This document shows positions 1-4,808 of a DNA stretch of 7,055 bases, one piece after another. Location: positions 1-7,055 of the forward strand of contig DASTSN010000110.1 in NCBI GenBank assembly GCA_035760665.1. The letters are read 5' to 3'. The notes under the pieces are model-generated. The model was not told where the DNA came from, searched no databases, and saw only the letters and a list, made by a program, of their open reading frames with translations. Numbering within the stretch: position 1 is the stretch's first letter; each line of letters starts with the position of its first letter. The stretch comes from DASTSN01 sp035760665. Its GTDB lineage: Bacteria > Bacteroidota > Bacteroidia > Chitinophagales > Chitinophagaceae. Position numbers and translations under genes: made by a program.

Positions 1-165
1 TTTTACTAGAATAAACATGCTTTACAGCTTGTTGAAGGCGGGGGTTCGACATTTCACCTGGAGTTGGCACAAACCAAATTTATTTTCTGTAAGTGCAATA
101 ACTGGCAAAGTGACCTGGCTATTGATTTTATGTTATTTTAATACCCTTTTAATCAACTGTTGTTT
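1..165. other. Leader region upstream of the serine hydrolase gene
   Basis: No coding region is supported here. The frame with the longest open stretch (about 10-142) has no ATG start and is bounded by TAG at 7-9 and TAA at 142. Positions 14-33 can form an imperfect hairpin: AACATGC, a TTTACA loop, then GCTTGTT, with one T-T mismatch. GGTTCGA at about 43-49 recalls a tRNA T-loop, but the flanking stem cannot pair, so I do not call a tRNA. The last 50 bases before the start codon are very AT-rich, as in many Bacteroidota leaders, and no convincing -33/-7 pair was found. Confidence 0.5.
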
Positions 166-1413
166 ATGCGCATATTGGTAAGTTTTATTTTCCTCACACT
201 CATGCACCATTCGGTACCGGCACAACCGGCTCTGTCCAGGAGTAATCAGAAACGATTGCTAACCGTTATCGACAGCTTGTTGAACGGGGAAGTGAATAAT
301 TATCGCATACCCGGGGCTGTTATTGCAATCAAAAAGGACGGGAATGTTATTTACAAACATGCTTTCGGTTATGCCAACCGCTATGATGACAGCAGCCGTT
401 TGCTGGCGCAGCCGGAAAAAATGACTACGGAACATCTCTTTGATCTTGCCTCACTGACCAAGGTGGTAGGCACTACCACCAGCATTATGCTGCTGGCAGA
501 TAAGGGGCTGATTCACGTGGATGATCCGGTTGGTAACTATGTGCCTGCTTTTAAAGCGCCAGATAAAAAAGATATAACTATCCGCCACCTGCTCACACAT
601 ACGGCAGGCCTCATCGAATGGTATCCACTGTTTTACCGGGCATCCACCAAGCAGGAAACGTTTAAACTGATAGGGGATTTACCGCTCCGGTACCCGGTTG
701 GCCTGGAACGCCACTACAGTGATCTGGGATTTACCATCCTGGGCCAGGTGATTGAGAACGTTTCAGGCTTGTCGCTGGACACTTTCATGCTGGAAAATGT
801 ATTCAGACCGCTGGGTATGCAGCATACTGGGTATAACCCGCTGAACATCGGCCGCTTTAAAAAAATTGCCGCTACCTCTCATGGTAATCCTTACGAAACG
901 CGAATGGTGCATGATACATCGCTCGGGTTTGTGTTTAAAGAAATTGATCCTGACCAGTGGAGTCACTGGCGTACCTACACCCTGCGTGGCGAGGTAAATG
1001 ATGGTAACGCCTGGTATGCAGAAGGGGGTGTATGTGGAGCCGCTGGTTTGTTTTCCACGGTCGATGATTTGCAAAAACTGGTGGATATGCTGATGAACAA
1101 GGGATTGGTGGATGGTCGTCGCTTTATCAGTGCTGAAACAATCACAAGCTTTCTTACAAAAGATAAGTTTGCTAACGGGCTGGGCTGGATGATGGACGCG
1201 GAAGACTCTTTTATGAAAAACGGCCCGGCAGGCACGTTTGGGCATACCGGGTTTACCGGCACAAGCATTGTAGTGGTGCCGAAGTATCATCTTTCGATCA
1301 TTCTGCTAATCAACCGGCAGAATACAGGTTTACTGGATAACCTGCAATATTACAATGTGAACCCCCTGCGCCGGCAAATATTCGAGGCCGTTATGCACTA
1401 TTGCGAAGGATGA
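166..1413 (+). CDS. Exported serine hydrolase, class C beta-lactamase / PBP4*-like fold
   Basis: Serine hydrolase of the beta-lactamase-related superfamily (Pfam Beta-lactamase, esterase/DD-peptidase type), probably acting in the periplasm on an ester, amide or muropeptide-like substrate. Residues 1-19 look like a type I signal peptide with cleavage after VPA before Q20. The catalytic set is present: S96-L-T-K99 (nucleophile and base), Y184-S-D186 in the second motif position, and H360-T-G362 as the KTG-equivalent. HLLTHTAGL (141-149) and the GxTGTS segment after the HTG are typical of the family. At 415 residues the length is normal for a stand-alone catalytic domain. I chose ATG at 166; a TTG at 160 in the same frame would add only two residues and fits the signal peptide less well. 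No Shine-Dalgarno is visible. Residues 287-297 read GGVCGAAGLFS, where relatives I recall have a histidine in place of the first alanine of GAAG. The gene stands alone on + and converges on the permease gene. The fold and catalytic class are secure; the substrate cannot be told from sequence. Confidence 0.93.
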   Translation: MRILVSFIFLTLMHHSVPAQPALSRSNQKRLLTVIDSLLNGEVNNYRIPGAVIAIKKDGNVIYKHAFGYANRYDDSSRLLAQPEKMTTEHLFDLASLTKVVGTTTSIMLLADKGLIHVDDPVGNYVPAFKAPDKKDITIRHLLTHTAGLIEWYPLFYRASTKQETFKLIGDLPLRYPVGLERHYSDLGFTILGQVIENVSGLSLDTFMLENVFRPLGMQHTGYNPLNIGRFKKIAATSHGNPYETRMVHDTSLGFVFKEIDPDQWSHWRTYTLRGEVNDGNAWYAEGGVCGAAGLFSTVDDLQKLVDMLMNKGLVDGRRFISAETITSFLTKDKFANGLGWMMDAEDSFMKNGPAGTFGHTGFTGTSIVVVPKYHLSIILLINRQNTGLLDNLQYYNVNPLRRQIFEAVMHYCEG

Positions 1414-1553
1414 CTGTTTTATAGCGCTTGCTCTGTACTGTAATCAAAAAGAAAAGTTGCAGACGCACAGCAAGGACACGTTCAAAATTCAGCTGGACAA
1501 ATGTCATTCGGTTACGCAAGATTGCCAGCCAGCAGGCCTACTTTTACAGCAAT
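1414..1553. other. Convergent intergenic gap
   Basis: Here 140 bp separate the ends of the serine hydrolase gene (+) and the permease gene (-). Both transcripts must end in or near it, yet I see no GC-rich stem followed by a T-run on either strand. Termination may be factor-dependent or use a weak structure. The open frame running + from 1501 lies mostly over the permease gene and reads as a low-complexity shadow. Confidence 0.5.
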
Positions 1554-2711
1554 TCATTTTTCTAACCGGGTAAATGTTGCCAGCAGGAAGGTTGAGAATC
1601 CCAGCACTGCTATCACCAGGAAGGATAGGCGCAGGCTGGCAGCCTGGGCTATAAAGCCGATCATCGGCGGACCAAAGAGAAAACCGAAGTATCCAATGGT
1701 GGAGACAGCAGCTATGGCTACGCCCGCATTCATTTTGCCATACCGGCCGGCTGCACCGTACACCAGCGGTACCACCGATGATACGCCAAAACCAACCAGC
1801 AGAAAACCAATAGTGGCAGGTATGATGAAGGGAAAGAGAACGGATAATAACAGTCCGCTGGCAATGATGATACCGCTGATTTGTATCATCAGCTTTTTAC
1901 CCAGCCATTCTGAAAGGAGGTCGCCTATAAAACGGCCGCCAGCCATCGTGCTCATAAAAGCTACATAGCCCAGTGTGGTGAATCTTTCGGGAACGGCTAC
2001 CTGTTTTTTAAAATACACACCGCTCCAGTCAAACATTGTGCCTTCGCAAATCATGCAGCAAAAAGCAATAAGCCCCAGCTTTAATAAAAAATGATCGGGT
2101 TTTACAAACAGTCTTGTGCCTCCTTCGTGGGGCGGATCATTATTCAGCAAAAACCGCCATGTAACGATTACCGCCACCCACATCAACCCGCTTACTAAGA
2201 CAAAATGGTAAAAGGGTACAATGTGGTGGCTTACCATAAAGGTGCCGATGGCAGCGCCGGTAAAGCCCGCCAGGCTCCAAACTCCATGAAAAGAGGCCAT
2301 GATAGAGCGGCCATACAGCATTTCTGTACCAATAGCCTGCGTGTTAACCGATATATTAAAGAGGTTGCCGGCTAAGCCAAAACAAAAAAGAATGCACACA
2401 AGCTGCCACGGCTTATCCGCCAATCCCAGTAACGGCAGAATAGTGGTGTAGGCCAGTGCGGCTATGATAACTACTTTGCGGCTGCCAAAGCGGGAAACAA
2501 GCCACCCGGAGAAAGGCAGGCTGGTCATAAGCCCGGTAGGCAAAGCCAGCAGCACGGCGCCCAGTGCACCGTTACTCATGTGCAGCTTTTGTTGTACAGC
2601 CGGAATGCGGGAAGCCCAGGATGCAAAACAGCAACCTGCAATAAAAAAGAATGTTTTTACTGCTATGCGCACAGTCAGCCGTGAGGAAGGTATTGCTTGT
2701 GGTGCAGGCAT
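1554..2711 (-). CDS. MFS transporter, YbjJ-like
   Basis: Inner-membrane secondary transporter of the major facilitator superfamily, 385 residues, about 12 hydrophobic helices and a hydrophilic central loop near residues 189-207. The first-half loop GWLVSRFGSRK (69-79) is the MFS motif A position (GxxxDRxGxRR type, here with S for the acidic residue). Its second-half counterpart is GRFIGDLLSEWLGKK (259-273). The N-terminal AGCCFASWASRIPAVQ (25-40), FHGVWSLAGF (141-150) and GTMFDWSGVYF (224-234) are the segments that made me place it with the E. coli YbjJ / fucose-permease-like branch; substrates of that branch are mostly unknown. I start it at the ATG at 2711; a TTG at 2726 in frame would add five residues (MQLHH) with no better ribosome site. 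The thioredoxin-fold gene lies 159 bp upstream on the same strand, so co-transcription is possible but not indicated. The family call is firm; sugar transport is a guess, and drug or metabolite efflux is equally possible. Confidence 0.9.
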   Translation of the reverse strand: MPAPQAIPSSRLTVRIAVKTFFFIAGCCFASWASRIPAVQQKLHMSNGALGAVLLALPTGLMTSLPFSGWLVSRFGSRKVVIIAALAYTTILPLLGLADKPWQLVCILFCFGLAGNLFNISVNTQAIGTEMLYGRSIMASFHGVWSLAGFTGAAIGTFMVSHHIVPFYHFVLVSGLMWVAVIVTWRFLLNNDPPHEGGTRLFVKPDHFLLKLGLIAFCCMICEGTMFDWSGVYFKKQVAVPERFTTLGYVAFMSTMAGGRFIGDLLSEWLGKKLMIQISGIIIASGLLLSVLFPFIIPATIGFLLVGFGVSSVVPLVYGAAGRYGKMNAGVAIAAVSTIGYFGFLFGPPMIGFIAQAASLRLSFLVIAVLGFSTFLLATFTRLEK

Positions 2712-2783
2712 GTGGTGAAGTTGCAAAGTAAATTATTTGGCGGCATATCTGGATAGTTGACTAACCGCTGTGCATGCTCATTT

Positions 2784-2806
2784 CTTTGCTTTTTTTAACA
2801 GCAAGG
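2784..2806. repeat. Short inverted repeat between the thioredoxin and permease genes
   Basis: CTTTGCT (2784-2790) can pair with AGCAAGG (2800-2806) across a 9-base loop, giving seven pairs of which one is G-T. It sits in the 159-bp gap, 73 bp upstream of the permease ATG on the minus strand. No T-run follows the stem on either strand, so it does not look like a standard intrinsic terminator. It may be a weak mRNA hairpin in the permease leader or chance. Confidence 0.3.
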
Positions 2807-2870
2807 AGAGGGTGTAATTGCCAGTAACAATAAGCCATTCATGCATGGGTTTTCATTTGCGTGCAGCTCT

Positions 2871-3422
2871 TTATTGCGCATTCTCGCGAAAGCGCTTTTC
2901 AATAGCAAGTATTTCACTGGCGGTGATGGATGATGTTTTTTTCAAAACACTAATAAAATAAGCTACCTCTTCCGGCTGAGCCGGGCAACCGCAGTTTGCG
3001 CCTTTCGTCTCCAGACCTGCTCCTTCCGGACGTATCTGCGAGTCTGCCAGCAGGGTACCATTTTTATCAAATACCAGCCAGAATGGTATGCCCTGATTGG
3101 CGCCTTTGTATTTTTCCAGCAATTGCATGGCACCGGGATTTTCGAGCTGCTTTTTATCGGCCGACTCCAATACGGTCAGGTGGCGTATTACATAGCTTTT
3201 ATCAAAATAAGCCTTGCAGCTTTTGTCATTCATGCTGCTGTCCATCCGGTGGCACCAACCGCACCATGAAGCGTGAAAGATGATAAACCCATTTTTATTT
3301 TCCTTTGCGGCCTGTGTAAAAGCGTTTTTCAACACCTCATCAGCAGCCGGTACGTGTTGGGCATTGGTAACCAGTTGTAAGAGGAAAAGGCAAATAGCCA
3401 GGCTGGTGATTCTGAGGGTCAT
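2871..3422 (-). CDS. Exported thioredoxin-fold protein with CGWC active site
   Basis: Periplasmic thioredoxin-like protein of 183 residues, likely Pfam Thioredoxin_7 type. Residues 1-21 form a signal peptide (MTLRIT, hydrophobic core, then VTNA|Q). C11 lies in the core as LAIC, which does not fit a lipobox because I precedes the cysteine. The redox site is C54-G-W-C57 in the context FHASWCGWCHRMD, and the conserved cis-proline is P113 (QGIPFWLVFDKNG, 110-122). Both features expected of a working oxidoreductase are present. Further cysteines are C69 and a C144-G-C146 pair in a C-terminal loop. The CGWC dipeptide and the W/H/M surroundings resemble the DUF255/Thioredoxin_7 group more than classical CGPC thioredoxin. 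It probably reduces or isomerises disulfides of exported proteins; no partner such as CcdA/DsbD is nearby. The start ATG at 3422 has an A/T-rich leader and no Shine-Dalgarno. It is divergent from the DUF2452-like gene, 408 bp away. Confidence 0.9.
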   Translation of the reverse strand: MTLRITSLAICLFLLQLVTNAQHVPAADEVLKNAFTQAAKENKNGFIIFHASWCGWCHRMDSSMNDKSCKAYFDKSYVIRHLTVLESADKKQLENPGAMQLLEKYKGANQGIPFWLVFDKNGTLLADSQIRPEGAGLETKGANCGCPAQPEEVAYFISVLKKTSSITASEILAIEKRFRENAQ

Positions 3423-3830
3423 GATTTGGTTTTTATAAAAATAATATTTTGTGCTGTTATAATAATAGCGGAGTTCCGGATTTCAGCATTTGTGATAAAT
3501 TAATTTGGATAAAGCTTTTAGCGCCCTTTTGCAGGGAAAAAGTAATTACAAAGGAAACCCTGAGTAAGTGATTTTCTGTGATTCTCCGCGTTTCCCCGGA
3601 TGGGGACCTGAATCAAAAAAATAGTCAACTTCCATAAATAATTCTGACCGGTGCAGGCGAATTTTAGGTAAGCGGTGTAGCATTGAAAGCCATTTCAGGA
3701 AAATAAAACTTGTACGATGAGATTTGGAATTTGATACCGGTAATTTGAACTTTGTTCGGCTGCCGGGGTTGTTAGGGCGGGAATTGTAAAGTGCGGTTTA
3801 TTTTATTCAAGTATAAACAGGTAATTAAAT
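3423..3830. other. Divergent intergenic region (408 bp)
   Basis: No gene is supported in this stretch; all frames are broken by stops. It must hold the promoters of the thioredoxin-fold gene (-) and the DUF2452-like gene (+). Seen in it: a short inverted repeat CCCT-TTTGC-AGGG (3524-3536); a hairpin TCCCC-GGAT-GGGGA (3593-3606) with no T-run on either side; two copies of the palindrome ACCGGT (3647-3652 and 3736-3741); and the TTTG array at 3723-3754, listed separately. A near-match to the Bacteroidota -7 element, TTAATTTG (3500-3507), has no -33 partner. The region next to the thioredoxin start (3423-3470) is strongly AT-rich. Confidence 0.6.
3723..3754. promoter_or_regulatory. TTTG heptad array around the palindrome TACCGGTA
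   Basis: TTTG occurs at 3723, 3730, 3744 and 3751, that is at -14, -7, +7 and +14 bp from the centre of the perfect 8-bp palindrome TACCGGTA (3735-3742). The inner two copies extend to a direct repeat ATTTGA (3729-3734 and 3743-3748) that abuts the palindrome on both sides. It lies about 77 bp upstream of the proposed TTG start of the DUF2452-like gene, where an operator or promoter would be expected. TTTG is also the core of both Bacteroidota promoter boxes, and TTTG (3723) to GAACTTTG (3747-3754) has a 20-bp spacer, close to the known spacing, but the TA of the -7 box is missing. A regulatory role is inference. Confidence 0.3.
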
Positions 3831-4619
3831 TTGGTACAGGCATATAATTTTTTGGCAAGCTGGCAGTTGTTTCCCGAAAAGGGCAAATATGAACTGGGTG
3901 AACGGCCCAAAAGCGGCATATATAAAATTGAAGCTTCCGATACCAACAAAGAGCTTACCATCAGTCATAACTGGGTAACTTTGGAGAACCAGGCTTTTTC
4001 ATCTCAGTACAATGTAGTGGCTGATGGAGAAATGCATGCTTTTCAACAGCCGGAACTGGCCGATCGTATACAGGCAGTTTTTCCCGATGGGATCAGTTTT
4101 GAAATCCATTTTTATCTAAAAGGAGAAGTAGTGCTTCATGTGGTGCATGAAATCATGCCCAATGGCTATTTAAAAATAACCCAGCAAGGCAGGAATGCTG
4201 ACGGGCAGGCGTATACGAATACTGAAATTTATCACAAGCAGTTAAGTGTGCTGCCGTACGCTGCCTCGGTGGCAGGGGCCGTTATCCGCCCCACGGAAGA
4301 GGGCATGATCCGGCATAAGGCCCTAACTGCCATGGAAGAACAGACCAATATGCAGCTGGAGCAAATCAGGAAACAGATTGAACTCCTGGCCCTGCAAGCC
4401 CAGGAAATTCAGCAACGAAAAGAATTATCCATGATGATCTACAATGCCAAGCTTTCTTTTAAGCCAAATATCGGGCAGGTATATTATTTATATGAAAAGC
4501 ATGACGGCTCACATATGTTGTCACTGGTGGCGCCCAAAGAATGGGGGGCAGCGGGACCATTCAAACGTTTTGTAGCCGCGGTGAAGCTGCTGGCCGATCA
4601 TACCTGGGCTGAGCTTTAA
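3831..4619 (+). CDS. DUF2452-like protein fused to an N-terminal lipocalin-like domain, TTG start
   Basis: Protein of unknown function, 262 residues, with no signal peptide or membrane segment, so probably cytoplasmic. Two parts can be seen. Residues about 7-136 are beta-rich (FLASWQLFPEKGKYELG, PKSGIYKI, and late KITQQGRNADGQAYTN then TEIYHKQ), resembling small lipocalin-like domains common in Bacteroidota. Residues about 137-262 match my memory of bacterial DUF2452 along its whole length: LPYAASVAGAVIRP (141-154), AMEEQTNMQLEQIRKQIELL (167-186, likely coiled coil), IYNAKLSFKPNIGQVYYLYEK (203-223), LSLVAPKEWG (230-239) and a final LLADHTW (253-259). No ATG occurs in frame before residue 68, and a stop at 3822-3824 closes the frame upstream. 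I therefore start at TTG 3831, preceded by CAGG at 3818-3821 (9-base spacer); TTG at 3852 is the alternative. Either start leaves the first domain nearly intact, which argues against truncation. Coding is convincing; the exact start is uncertain and the function unknown. Confidence 0.82.
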   Translation: MVQAYNFLASWQLFPEKGKYELGERPKSGIYKIEASDTNKELTISHNWVTLENQAFSSQYNVVADGEMHAFQQPELADRIQAVFPDGISFEIHFYLKGEVVLHVVHEIMPNGYLKITQQGRNADGQAYTNTEIYHKQLSVLPYAASVAGAVIRPTEEGMIRHKALTAMEEQTNMQLEQIRKQIELLALQAQEIQQRKELSMMIYNAKLSFKPNIGQVYYLYEKHDGSHMLSLVAPKEWGAAGPFKRFVAAVKLLADHTWAEL

Positions 4620-4808
4620 ATCCCGGGCAATCGTTTGTTTAGAATTGCAGGGCAACCGCAGGTATTCATAGCTTCTTTATATTTTTGATCTGCTTATAAG
4701 TTTGTTTCAATGTAGTGTCAATTACTGCTGGGAACCAGCTTAATTATTTTTGGGCTAGCATTTGACAAAAAAATCTGCTGCCCTGCACGGCAAACAAAAT
4801 GCAAACAG
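4620..4808. other. Leader region of the GH27 gene
   Basis: This 189-bp gap separates the DUF2452-like gene from the alpha-galactosidase gene on the same strand, so separate promoters are likely. It contains two identical octamers TATTTTTG (4680-4687 and 4745-4752). No terminator-like stem plus T-run follows the DUF2452-like stop. An out-of-frame ATG at 4799 precedes the true start by 10 bp. Confidence 0.45.
4745..4752 (+). promoter_or_regulatory. Candidate -7 promoter element for the GH27 gene
   Basis: TATTTTTG fits the Bacteroidota -7 consensus TAnnTTTG exactly and lies 56 bp before the ATG at 4809, which would give a leader of roughly 50 bases. The same octamer occurs at 4680-4687. Neither copy has a TTTG -33 box at the usual spacing of about 20 bp; the nearest TTTG (4701-4704) is 40 bp upstream of this one. 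In such AT-rich DNA a chance match is possible. Confidence 0.3.

Noticed and set aside
10..142. Tail or small gene in the first 165 bases
   Set aside because: The longest open frame has no start codon of the usual kind and no recognisable sequence; it is bounded by TAG at 7-9.
763..1290. Open frames on - inside the serine hydrolase gene
   Set aside because: They are antisense shadows of a gene with a full catalytic motif set; their products show no recognisable features.
1501..1968. Open frame on + opposite the end of the permease gene
   Set aside because: It lies antisense to the permease, and its product is rich in P, T, R and K without domain-like order. The permease frame has clear helices and MFS motifs.
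2724..2731. TTACTTTG (minus strand) as the -7 box of the permease gene
   Set aside because: It misses the TA of the consensus, has no -33 box, and would start the transcript only a few bases before the ATG at 2711.
3593..3606. Hairpin TCCCC-GGAT-GGGGA as a terminator
   Set aside because: The stem is only 5 bp and has no T-run after it on either strand. It also lies upstream of both flanking genes, where no transcript is expected to end.
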